From Dictyostelium firmibasis (taxonomy: Eukaryota > Evosea > Eumycetozoa > Dictyosteliales > Dictyosteliaceae): a stretch of 64,000 nt of DNA. The DNA lies in NCBI GenBank assembly GCA_036169595.1, contig CM069765.1, positions 2,485,001 through 2,549,000 of the forward strand, given 5' to 3'. The first letter of the stretch is position 1, and every line of letters starts with the position of its first letter. Positions 1 through 9,463 of the stretch are shown here, piece by piece. The notes beneath the pieces were generated by a model. That model saw nothing but the letters and a program-made list of their open reading frames with translations, was not told where the DNA came from and ran no database searches. The position numbers and the translations under genes are program-made.

Positions 1-318
1 TTCATTTCACCAGACATGGTTGTAAATTGACAAGGTGCATACTCATCTATATTTACTTTATTAATTTTTCTTGTAAATGAACTTGGTATCCAATAGGGAG
101 ATGTTGGTTTTAAGATAAACTTTAAATATGGATGATCTGTACAAACTCTATTCAACATGTCCTTCTTATGTAGAAACACACCAATTTTTTGATTCTTTTT
201 AGCTGCATAAAAAGTTGGTGTTACCATGAAAAGATAATTTGATCTTCTTAACTGTTCACTTGGTGAGTAGGATGAAAATAACATAATATCTTGTTTTTGA
301 TTGAAATTATTATTTTTA

Positions 319-360
<42 letters not shown>

Positions 361-367
361 TTATTAA

Positions 368-410
<43 letters not shown>

Positions 411-957
411 ATTATTATTATTATTATTAATATTATTATTAAAAATATTATTATTATTATTTTTATTATTACTATTATTATTATTATATTGATGATTACG
501 ATAATTAATTTGAGTTCTTTGTCTCTTTTTATCTTGTTCATTATATTTCATATTGTTTTGATTGACTGTTGCAGTTGAGTATGGTACATTTTGTGGTAAT
601 GGTAATGGTAATGAAACTTGATGATTGATTTCAATCTCTGAATCATTGGATGATGGTGATGGTGGTATAAATGAATCGAAATGTGGTAATATCGATGGTG
701 AATCGCCATCTGAGCTACCAATTTCAAAATTTTTATTTTGATTTAATTTCATTGACGAATTTGTTGTTGATGATGATAATGACACAAGTGGATCAATAGA
801 ATAATTATTGTTGTTTGTTGTCTCTGAAAATATTGGTAAATTATTACTATTCAAATTTAAATCAAAATTTTGAGTATTATATATTATATTATTAGATGTA
901 GTGATGTTATTAATATTATTGGAACTCGAATTGTAGTTACTATTACCATTAATGTTG

Positions 958-992
<35 letters not shown>

Positions 993-1097
993 GTTATTGT
1001 AAATTACCGAGTTGGCACCATTTTGGGTGGAAAATAATGCTGGTAAAGTATCATTGGTGTTGTTTGAAAGGAAAAATAAATCCTCTGTATTATTCAT
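1..1097 (-). CDS. Asn-rich protein, 5' part only (runs off the left edge)
   Basis: I do not recognise this gene with confidence. A minus-strand frame opens at an ATG at 1097-1095 (MNNTEDLFFL...) and stays open to the window edge, giving about 365 residues with no intron needed. The first ~100 residues are Asn-rich, a Ser/Pro/Asp-rich stretch follows, then a KKRQRTQINYRNHQ basic patch, then a long Asn run broken by a few Lys and Ile. Only after this does ordinary-complexity protein begin (from about position 295 downward), with FSSYSPSEQLRRSNYLF, FLHKKDMLNRV and DHPYLKFILKPTSPYW. Low-complexity N-terminus, basic patch, then a conserved core is the layout of Dictyostelium transcription factors such as CudA/SpaA; membership of that family is only a guess. 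The C-terminal end lies outside the window. Confidence 0.75.
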
Positions 1098-1488
1098 TTT
1101 TAAGTTTTTACCCAAAAAAATAGAGTTAAAAGGTGGGAAATTTAAACCATACAAAAAAGAATATTGATAAAAAAAAAAAAATAAAAAAATAAATTGCTTG
1201 TTGAGAGGACACGAATTTTGACTTTTTTTTTGATTTTTTTTTTGATTTTTTTTTGATTTTTTTTTTTTTTTTTGAAACCAATTTCGAAAAGTTTCAAAGT
1301 CAGTTAAAATAAATAAAAAATAAATAAAAATAAAATAAAAAAAATTTTTTTTTTTTTGACAGCCTTTTCTATAAATAACTTTTTCTCAATATAATTTTTT
1401 TTTTTTTTTTGTGAAAAAAAAAGAAAGAAACACGAAAGTGATGAAAATTGTAGTATTTTGTGATTTGGAATTCGATTTTTTTCTTTTT
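1098..1488. other. Intergenic, AT-rich
   Basis: Promoter side of the Asn-rich gene and 3' flank of the OB-fold gene. It consists of poly(dA)/poly(dT) runs, including repeated TTTTTTTGA units at about 1217-1275. I see no gene in it. Confidence 0.6.
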
Positions 1489-4034
1489 TTATTTTAAAGC
1501 ATTTAAAAGTTTCCAAGATTGTTCAGTGCCTTCAACGTGGTCAACTTGGCAACACATTAATAAATTACCATCTATATCAATTTTCTTTACGACGATACTA
1601 TAAGAATGTGGAACTTGTTTGAATATATCGTTTAAAATTGGGAATTGATTTGAAAATGTTGTATTAGTAATAGTTTGTGAGTTTGTTGTTGTTGTTGTTG
1701 GCAAATGTGTTGATGGCGTTTCATCTTCGTCATCCTCGCCTTCATCGTCTTCACTATAATCCTTTTCAATAGTATTCTTTTTATTAAAAAAAACAAATTG
1801 TTTTTCCCAAATAAATGAAAGTTTTGTTTTAATGGAATGTAATTTTATATTATTCATTGTTCTAAAATAAAATAAAATTAGTAAATTAATAAAATAAAAA
1901 TAAAATAAAAATAAAAAACATACTCTAAAGATAAACCTAAAATCATTGAAATTATTGATTCTCTTTTAATTAATAATCTTTTTAAGGTTGTACCATCTGA
2001 TAATTCACATTCTAAAGAACCATTGAAAATGAAATCTTGAGGATTTTTACAACTACACTCGTTGCCTGTTGAGAATAATGATGATGAATATGTATTTTTA
2101 ATTACTTGATTACATTTATTACACCTGTAAGATAAATCCAATTTCAATATTGATACTATATCAGCCAAAACCTTATAATATTGATCCAATGAACCTCTAT
2201 TTATATTTAATAGGTTTGTACCATCAATGAAATCGAATAAATTTATATCCATTTCTTGATCGACAATCTTATAATAAAAAAATCTATTTGAATAACATAA
2301 TATCCTAGATTTTGAATTATCATCACCACTATTATTATTGTTACTGTCAATATTTGATAACCAAATTGGTTTACATTGTAGAAAATAAAAATCAATAACA
2401 GAACCAACTGTTAAGCCACAATAAAAGTTTTCAATAGAAATTGGTATCAAATGTTTACCAGGACTATTTGGATCAGTGCATGTTAAATGTAAAACTATAG
2501 TTTCATTAATTTTAACATTCGTACCTGTTGTTTCACTTTTATCTTTTGGTGAAGTTGTGGTTTGTAATTTCTCAATTCTTTTTGAAACTATTAAACCTCT
2601 AAATGAAACGAAATCACATTGATCAACACCTTGACCTTGATGAATTTGTTCAATGGATTTAGTTTGAATAGATTTGCCAACAGTATCGACCTTTGAAATA
2701 TTTTTGAAAAAGTTTTTGTCATTTATTGATACTAATGGTATACCAAGATGACTAACAGTTTTAGCTTTCAATGTTGTTGGGAATAATACCAATTTGTTAT
2801 CTTCAACATAATGAACTAATGCAATACTTTTTAAAATTGCTAAAAAAAAATAAAAAAAACTATTAATAACCTTTTTTTTCTTCACAAAAAAATAATAAAC
2901 TGTACATACAATTTGTTGTTAAAATAAATTCAAAACCTTTAATTGATGAAGAGGATGATATTGGTGAAATAGGATTATCATTTCCATTACTATTATTATT
3001 TTTATTATTATTATTATCACTGGTTGAAGGTTTAAAACATACACCGCTAAGATAATAGCAATGACCGACTTGTAAGATTGGGAAATTAACTTTTAGTGAG
3101 GAAGTTGTATGAATACTGATCTTTGGTAATGATGGTACTAAGAGGATTGCATTTAAAGTTATTAATCCCAATTCAACAATTTTTTCTAATAGTAATATAA
3201 ATATATTGTGTGTGGATGTAATTTGTTGTGTTGAGTTATTATTACTATTATTAAACAATTGATTTAAATTAATTTGAGATTGATTAAATAAATTTTGAAA
3301 TGGTAAATTTGAATAAATTTGTTTACTTTTATCATTACTATTTAAGTTCGAAACAATTGGCGATAGTAGCTCACAATCTTTCATTGAAAACTGTAAATAA
3401 TTTATAGTTTTAATTTTATCTTGCGATGTTTCTTGATACTCCTCAAAGTTTACTTGAAAACTATTAATCTTCCAAATTTTATTCAAATGACATTCATTTA
3501 CATCGGTGATAAAACAATCAACTTTTGAGTTTGAATCGGTTAATGAGATTTTACCCCATTCAAAACTTTGAGGACTTAATTCCAATTGGCCAATTAATGA
3601 ATACTTTTTAGAGAAATTAAATTTACTAGAGTATCTATCAGATTTTAAATTTGATAGTTGTGATAATTTAATTAATGTCGGTAAAGTTGGTGTTGGTGTT
3701 AGTGTTGGTGTTCGTATTGGTGCTGGTGTTGGTATTGGTGTTAGTGTTGGTGTTGGTGTTGGTGTTGACTCCAATTTACTACAATTATTATTTAAGGAAC
3801 ATTTAATATTATGACAAAGTATATTATCATAACCACTTAAACCATCATCAACCATTTTTGGAATATTGAATAGTTTTGCGATATGTTCATAAAGTGGCTT
3901 TCCAGAGAAATTGAATTTAAATGATTCAAATGATTGAAAAATGTTTGGGAATTTTCTTTCAAATTTTAATAATAAGAGTGATAGTATATATGAGTTTACT
4001 ATTGAATATTTCTTCCAAAGTTCACTAAATGATG

Positions 4035-4124
<90 letters not shown>

Positions 4125-5993
4125 CATAATTAATAGAGTTATGATTATTGTTTAGAGATGTATCCATTAAAGTATCCTTGGAGAAAGGTATATGGGTTAA
4201 CAAAGAAGTTGTATCAAATTTTAAAAATTTAAAACTACTTGATGTACACATTCCAACCCCAATTAATTTACCATTACCATTGATATTATAGATTGGATGA
4301 ACATTGTATAATGTTATCTTTGTGCCAACTCTTAAACCTCTGCCATGGAATAGATGTGAACGATAATGTGAAATAAATAATTTACCCTTATTATTATCAA
4401 TCCCAATCGTACCAAACTTTGTATTCATCTCCTCAGTGATTGTAACTATACAATTGATTGAACCGTCTCCATAGAGTGTTGAATTGGAATTATAATTCAA
4501 TTCTTTGATTATTTCACCATCACTACCACAATCTATATTCTTTGATAAACTAACCGAATGATTATAGGTTATATTCTCCAAATGATTAAATGATTCATCC
4601 AAAATACTATATATATTTGTAGTTGGTTTAACAATGACAACATTCTTTTTAGATTCAGAGTTTGATAATGAATTTTGACACATTACATCTGTGAATATGA
4701 ATTTATTGCCAACTGATAGTAAATGAAACCATCTTAAACTTTCTTCGAAAAAAATTAAAAATATTTCACAATCATCATTACCTTGGCCTATATCTTTAAT
4801 TTTAACGAAAAACATTGTATCCTTTTGAGATTCTTTCATCGATGGTCTTGTATGTAAAATTGCAGACTTTGATAGTATAATACCATATATATTAATAGAT
4901 GCTATTTGTGGATCATCCATTTGATTTAGAGTTGTAATTGGAGTAAATGGTGAATATTGATCAATGATAAAATATTCTAATCTTTGATTACGCGATGCTG
5001 AGAGTTCATGTGATGGTACCTTTTGATTTTGTTTCTCCAATGACTCTTTGAATAGATTGATCATTTGCTCATAATAATGATCACTGTATCTATGAATGAT
5101 ATAGATAATTTCAATCTCAAGATAATTTAATTTCGATAGATCAATTCTTGTATTACCAATATCCGATATTATACTACCGCATAACAGTGATGATCTAGAC
5201 GATGTTGACATTAACATACTATTATTGATGGTTAGCCCTCTACTTAAACTTCTACCAAAATTTGATGGGCAAATAACATTAAAAAATGGTATAAATACAA
5301 TTGTATCCAATAAATAAAATTTCGTTTCACAAATTTCAATGACAATCTCACCAGTTGAGTCTTGTAATGTAAGTATATGACTTGTATTGGCGTTATTAGA
5401 TTGAATTGAACTGACTTTTCCAATTAAAATTCTTAGGATTTGATTATCTTGATCCTTTAATGATGATTTCGATGTTTGGTTTCTATCTCTACCCAATACA
5501 TCTTGAATTGATAATATTCTAGATGTAACTGGTAATCTTTCGAATTGACTATCATTACTAGTTGAATATTTAATTCTTTTATTTTGATCAATTCCATTTT
5601 TATTACCTTTTTTACCATTATTATTTAAAAATGTATCATTGTCCAATATAAATCTAATTAAATTATAAATAACTTTATATATATCACCATGTGGCTCAAC
5701 AATACCATTTAAATTGTTATGAATTGAATCTATAACATGTATTAACCATAATTTTTCACCAATTGAAAAACTAAATGATTCAAAAATTTTATTGGTTTTT
5801 CCTATTAATGTCGTTGTTGTTGTTGGTGTTGTTGGTGTTGTTGTTGTTGTGTTTGTGGTTGTTGATGTCGTCGTCGATAAAGTTGGTGATATATTTGCAG
5901 TTATATTTAGAGCTATATTACTAACATTTAAATTTAACAAACTACTGTTTAATATTGGTGATGTTGATGCGCTACTATTTGTTTCATTATTAC

Positions 5994-6027
<34 letters not shown>

Positions 6028-6357
6028 ATTTATCGTTTTATTTAACATTGTACTCATATTAAATGTTTCTTGAATATTATTGAAATGACCTTCTTCGTGA
6101 CATATTAAAAACTTTATAATTTCAGAAAGATAATCTCTTTTTTCAGTGTTTGAAGGAACAATTACACTTGATGCTAATGAATTAAATCCACCCATTGTTT
6201 TATTTAACATCATACTATTATTGTTGCTCATAATAGTATTAGCAAATGGAGTACTATTGTTCATCATTATGCTACTATTATTCATTAATAATGATTGAGA
6301 AAGTATTGGATCATTGTTATTCATGGGTATCCTCCCCATATCTTCCTTTCTTTTCAT
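1489..6357 (-). CDS. Large OB-fold protein, candidate CTC1 (CST complex) homologue
   Basis: Three exons, 6357-2910, 2839-1924 and 1861-1489, join through GTATGT...AG introns into one frame of 1578 codons. The N-terminal third is Asn/Thr/Ser-rich. Ordinary protein then shows several stretches that read as OB-fold strands (ILRILIGKVSSIQ...HILTLQDSTGEIVIEI, YSLIGQLELSPQSF, FFVKIKDIGQGNDDCEIFLI), broken by a pure Gln tract (4036-4122) and a Thr-Pro tract (3680-3770). Exon 2 carries a CNKC...CSC cysteine cluster followed by FIFNGSLECELSDGTTL, like a zinc ribbon inserted in a C-terminal OB fold, as in RPA70 and CTC1. Tandem OB folds over more than 1000 residues with a C-terminal zinc OB suggest CTC1, which with STN1 and TEN1 binds telomeric single strands and recruits polymerase alpha. 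Frame and exons are well supported; the family name is an inference from architecture. An RPA-like or other DNA-binding protein is the alternative. Confidence 0.6.
4036..4122 (-). repeat. CAA/CAG-type trinucleotide tract coding poly-Gln
   Basis: An almost pure run of TTG units on the plus strand codes about 29 Gln residues inside the OB-fold protein. Only the CAA codon is used on the coding strand, so it is a pure microsatellite likely to vary in length between strains. Confidence 0.9.
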
Positions 6358-6636
6358 CAGTTTTTTTTTATTCTTTTTTTTTTTTTTTTTTTGTTAATCC
6401 TCTAATTATAATATTTATCCTTATCACTTCTATTTTTAACTAAAAGAGATTATTTTATGATGTTCATAACAAAACCGCCAAAAAAATAAAAATAAAAAAT
6501 AAAAAATAAAAAATAAAAAATAAAAAATAAAAAAAAAGAGGGAAAAAAAAATGCAAAAAAAAATAAATAAAAATAAAAAAAAAAAAATGTATTTTTTTTA
6601 GTTTTTGTTTTATAAAACACACAAACATAACTTTAT

Positions 6637-6684
<48 letters not shown>
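6358..6684. promoter_or_regulatory. Shared divergent promoter region
   Basis: This stretch separates two divergently read genes, the OB-fold gene (minus) and the cyclotransferase-like gene (plus). It is nearly pure A/T with AAAAAT repeats at 6480-6530, and a 40-base A run ends directly at the plus-strand ATG. I see no recognisable factor site. Confidence 0.4.
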
Positions 6685-6687
<3 letters not shown>

Positions 6688-7321
6688 ATAAAAAAAGTAA
6701 CACCAAATACTATAAAAGTAACAAGCTTTTTCGTTTATGGTACATTAAGACCTGATGATAATAGGTAAGAAATTAATTATGTAATAATATTATTTGACAT
6801 TATATTAATTTTTAATTTTACATAAATATAAAAAATAAAAAAGTCAAGCACCATGGACAAAAGATTTTGTAAAAGGATTAAAATTTAAAAAAGCACATTT
6901 TAAAGATGGAGTTTTATTTTTTGATGAATTTCCAACAGTATCTTTATTATATAGTGATAATGACCATTATCATGTAGAAGATAACCTTTCTATTAAAAAA
7001 TTTGATGAAACTTTAATGAACCTATATAGAGATAATAAATGTAATGGTATTGTTGGATATATGGCCACCATTGATGAAACTTTATTAACTGATAAAAATG
7101 ACATCGAAAAGTTATTTGAAGAAAAATTAAAAGAAGCTGATATCATTGAAGAGTATCCTGAAGTTTATAAAAGATCAATTATTAAAGTAAAACATTTAAA
7201 TGAAGAGTTTGACGAACAACAACAAAATAATGGTCATACATATTGTTACATTTATCATAGAGAAGATTGTAGTAGAGAAAAAATAATAACACATGGGGAT
7301 TGGGTTAAAAGAAATTTCTAA
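6685..7321 (+). CDS. Gamma-glutamylcyclotransferase-like (AIG2-like) protein
   Basis: Two exons, 6685-6764 and 6844-7321, join across a 79-base GTAAGA...AAG intron into a 185-residue protein. Exon 1 ends in FFVYGTLRPDDN and exon 2 starts SQAPWTKDFVKG; together they give the FVYGTLR...N substrate loop that defines the gamma-glutamylcyclotransferase/AIG2 fold. A DETLLT...LFEEKLKEADIIEEYPEVYKR segment follows, then a C-terminal Y-C-Y-I-Y-H motif ending GDWVKRNF, as in AIG2-like proteins. The family opens gamma-glutamyl amines or peptides to 5-oxoproline. The catalytic Glu is probably one of those in DIIEEYPEVYKR, but I cannot fix which. The start is set by the only upstream ATG, right after a poly(A) leader. 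The role (gamma-glutamylamine or glutathione turnover) is inferred. Cytosolic: no signal peptide or membrane span. Confidence 0.8.
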
Positions 7322-7534
7322 AAATAAAACGAAATAAAAAAAAATTTGCACAAAAATAATTTTTTTTTTTTTTTTTAAGAAAAATATTCATAACTTTATT
7401 TAATGTTTTCATATTAAAAGAAATAATTAAAGAAAAAAAGAAAGCTCAAAAAGAAAAGGTCTCTGTATATATAAATAAAACATAATAATTAGTAATCTTT
7501 TTAAAAAATTTTTTTAATTGTTTGGATATTTTAA
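7322..7534. other. Intergenic 3' flank, AT-rich
   Basis: 3' flank of the cyclotransferase-like gene, with oligo(dT) and AAAAAG runs. Nothing else is visible before the snoRNA candidate. Confidence 0.5.
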
Positions 7535-7640
7535 ACACATATAATATTTTAAATCAGTTAAGAGCCAGAGGCTCAGTTATAATCAGGGTGTAATCAGAAA
7601 CACGAATCAAAATATTCATCATCTAAATTATTATATGTGT
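7535..7640 (-). ncRNA. Candidate C/D box snoRNA
   Basis: Read on the minus strand, this 106-base segment starts with ACACATATAATA and ends with its exact reverse complement TATTATATGTGT (7629-7640 pairing with 7535-7546), a perfect 12-bp terminal stem. Just inside the stem lie a perfect box C, ATGATGA (7622-7616), and a box D, CTGA (7557-7554). A further CTGA at 7597-7594 sits 18 bases after box C and fits box D'; two more CTGA copies lie between D' and D. A strong GAGCC-AGA-GGCTC hairpin (7562-7574) lies before box D. Terminal stem, C, D' and D in the right order is the hallmark of RNAs guiding 2'-O-methylation of rRNA. The D' guide would target a sequence like AAACACGAATCAAAA (the plus strand at 7598-7612), which resembles a conserved large-subunit rRNA stretch beginning GAAACACGG; that match is from memory. 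I see no convincing DUSE promoter upstream. Confidence 0.6.
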
Positions 7641-8011
7641 ATTAAAACTTTAAGGATAAAAATAATAACATACCAAAAGTAATTTTTTTTTTTTTTCTTC
7701 TTCTTTCCACACAACGCACAAAGGTTTAGTGAAAAATAAAAAATAAAAAAAAAATTTTATTTAAGCAAAAAAAAATTTTAAAAAAAAAGTAAAAAATTTT
7801 TTTATAAAAAAAAAACGAAAAAATTATTAAAAACGTGACTTTCGAGGTATCGTTAAATATTTTTTTTGCACCAAACTAACATTTTTTTTTTTTTTCATAT
7901 TTTTTATTTTTTATTTTTAATTTTTTTTTAATTTTATTTTGTGTAAAATGAACTATATTCTTCCAAATATATTTGGTATTTGAATCTTCATGAAGATTTA
8001 TATTCCACAAA

Positions 8012-8044
<33 letters not shown>

Positions 8045-8055
8045 TTATTGTTGTT

Positions 8056-8086
<31 letters not shown>

Positions 8087-8626
8087 TTTTTTTATTTTTT
8101 TTTTGTCGTGGAGTATTCTGTTACACTTGAATATGAATTTTCTATCACTCAGTTTATTGGGTCGAAGTTTTCTTGGTGGGAAAGGTGAGTAGTGATAAAC
8201 CAATTGATTTGCTTTCATTCTAGGTGATATTTGTTTGATTGGTTCAGTGGGCTTTTTATTTTAGCTTTCAAAGCCTCCTATTCTTGTTGGAAACCTAGAA
8301 ATCTTTCTTTATTTTTCACCTCTTGCTATATTAATTTTTTTATTATCGATTTTTTTTTATTTTTTTTTTATAATTTTTTTTTTTAAAAAATTTTTTTTTA
8401 TTTTTTTTTTAATAACCTCATCCAATTGGATGTGTTCGAATCATGTTTTTATTTATTAATTATTTTAATTTTAATTTTTTTTTTTCTGTGACCACGTTAA
8501 TTCGTGGTATGACCAAGACTTGAAATCAAGGCCACCTCGAGGCTATGTTATTCAGTGCGAAACTATGCTAAAACTTCAAATTAATTATATTAAATTTTTA
8601 TAATTATTTTAAGATTTCATATAATA
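7641..8626. other. Gene-poor stretch with palindromes
   Basis: Poly(A)/poly(T) tracts alternate with short islands of mixed composition. Notable are a 14-base palindrome CATCCAATTGGATG (8419-8432) followed by a tRNA B-box-like TGTTCGAATCA, an ACCACG/CGTGGT inverted repeat (8491-8508), and GACTTGAAATC (8517-8527), which equals the anticodon arm of many tRNA-Ser(UGA). An island at 8105-8330 contains a GTGAGT...TTCTAG intron-like stretch but no convincing coding frame. Confidence 0.4.
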
Positions 8627-8698
8627 TCCTCATTGGTGTAGTCGGTAACACTCTAGTCTTTCACACTGGTACCTCGGGTTCGATTCCCGAATGGGGAG
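8627..8698 (+). tRNA. tRNA-Glu (anticodon UUC)
   Basis: A full 72-base cloverleaf. The acceptor stem TCCTCAT pairs with ATGGGGA (one G-T pair) and the discriminator base is G at 8698. The anticodon stem CTAGT/ACTGG closes the loop CTTTCAC with anticodon TTC at 8660-8662. The T arm is CTCGGGTTCGATTCCCGAA, with a perfect internal B box; the A box is TGGTGTAGTCGG. There is no intron. It reads GAA, the preferred Glu codon in this genome. Confidence 0.95.
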
Positions 8699-8715
8699 CT
8701 TTTAAATTTCTTCCA

Positions 8716-8748
8716 GCTGAGATCACGGGTTCGACCCCCGGTGTCTGA
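8716..8748 (+). pseudogene. 3' half of a second tRNA
   Basis: Seventeen bases after tRNA-Glu there is a T arm CGGG-TTCGACC-CCCG (8726-8740) with a perfect B box, followed by GTGTCTGA, which looks like a 3' acceptor strand and discriminator. No D arm, anticodon arm or 5' acceptor strand precedes it. It therefore looks like the surviving 3' half of a tRNA gene, or a tRNA-derived insertion end. The original amino-acid identity cannot be told. Confidence 0.5.
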
Positions 8749-8770
8749 AAAGTAAACCAATGTAATAAAA

Positions 8771-8912
8771 AAGGTCCGAAAAGTGAATTCGGCCAATGTA
8801 TTTTTTTTAGGGGGATTACGAAGTTGTTCCACAGTTAAATCACACAGCCACAGTAGAGCATCATAAAGAAAAGAATATAAGCCTGTGTTACAAAGCTATA
8901 GTCTCCCTAAAA
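8771..8912 (+). other. tRNA-linked relic sequence (copy 1)
   Basis: Downstream of tRNA-Glu lies an island of mixed base composition. It starts with an imperfect hairpin (CCGAA...TTCGG, 8777-8792). A segment follows whose ends are near-perfect inverted repeats, TTTTAGGGGGA (8805-8815) and TCTCCCTAAAA (8902-8912). Bases 8826-8849 match 20 of 24 positions with the minus strand at 56499-56476 beside tRNA-Gly. Both copies follow a GGGGG run and a TCCGAA/TTCGG hairpin, and both point away from the tRNA 3' end. This suggests ends of one element family that inserts downstream of tRNA genes, as TRE3 non-LTR elements of Dictyostelium do. The family assignment is inferred. Confidence 0.4.
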
Positions 8913-9403
8913 CCAAATAAAGTCCAAAAAAAAATGGAAAACCAATAAAAAAAAAAGTTTTAAAATTCTTTCACAATTTTATGTCAACAATATAATATAA
9001 AATTAAAAATATTTTAAAATTAATTTTAAAATTCTTTTCCTTATAAAAATTATATAAAATGAGTTATATAATACATTTTATTTTGTAATTTATAAAAAAT
9101 ATTATAATGATAGTAACTTTGGTAAAAAAAGTTTTTTACATATTTTCTTTATTACATTAAATTTAATAAAAAAAATATGTGGTTTGTGGTTTTGTAAAAA
9201 ATAATAAAAAAAAATAAATAAATAAAAAAAAACACAAGCATATATTAAAGAAAAATAATATATTAATACTGATTTTCAAAATCTAGTTGTTAAATTTCAT
9301 AATATGATTCCGAAATAATAAAGAGATACGGAATTTAAAATTTATAATTCTATGGAAATACTTTTTTATATTTAAATTATTTCCGATGGGTTAAATTTTT
9401 GAG
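8913..9403. other. Intergenic, AT-rich
   Basis: Nearly pure A/T between the relic and the promoter of the double-psi-barrel gene. I see no feature in it. Confidence 0.5.
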
Positions 9404-9405
9404 TA

Positions 9406-9437
<32 letters not shown>
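9404..9437 (+). promoter_or_regulatory. TATA box plus oligo(dT) core promoter
   Basis: TATAAAA at 9404-9410 runs straight into a 27-base T run, about 25 bases before the ATG at 9464. TATA followed by oligo(dT) is the standard Dictyostelium core promoter. Confidence 0.7.
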
Positions 9438-9463
9438 ATCAACATAATATAAAATATAAACAA

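Noticed and set aside
248-541. Ile/Leu-rich open frames on both strands over the trinucleotide tract
   Set aside because: They are the other frames of an AAT/ATT repeat that codes Asn in the minus-strand gene. The same holds for poly-Cys, poly-Leu, poly-Tyr, poly-Thr and poly-Ile frames at 4.0, 11.8, 17.3, 20.4 and 44.0 kb.
8132-8275. Small spliced gene MNFLSLSLLGRSFLGGK... with a GTGAGT...TTCTAG intron
   Set aside because: The splice signals look good, but the joined product has only about 30 residues with no recognisable feature. The composition does not rise above the surrounding spacer.
8719-8930. Treating the tRNA-Glu 3' flank as a 5S rRNA, 7SL or Class I RNA gene
   Set aside because: No match to the conserved sequences I know for these RNAs (for example the Class I CCTTACAGCAA motif), and no full stem structure apart from the short terminal inverted repeat.
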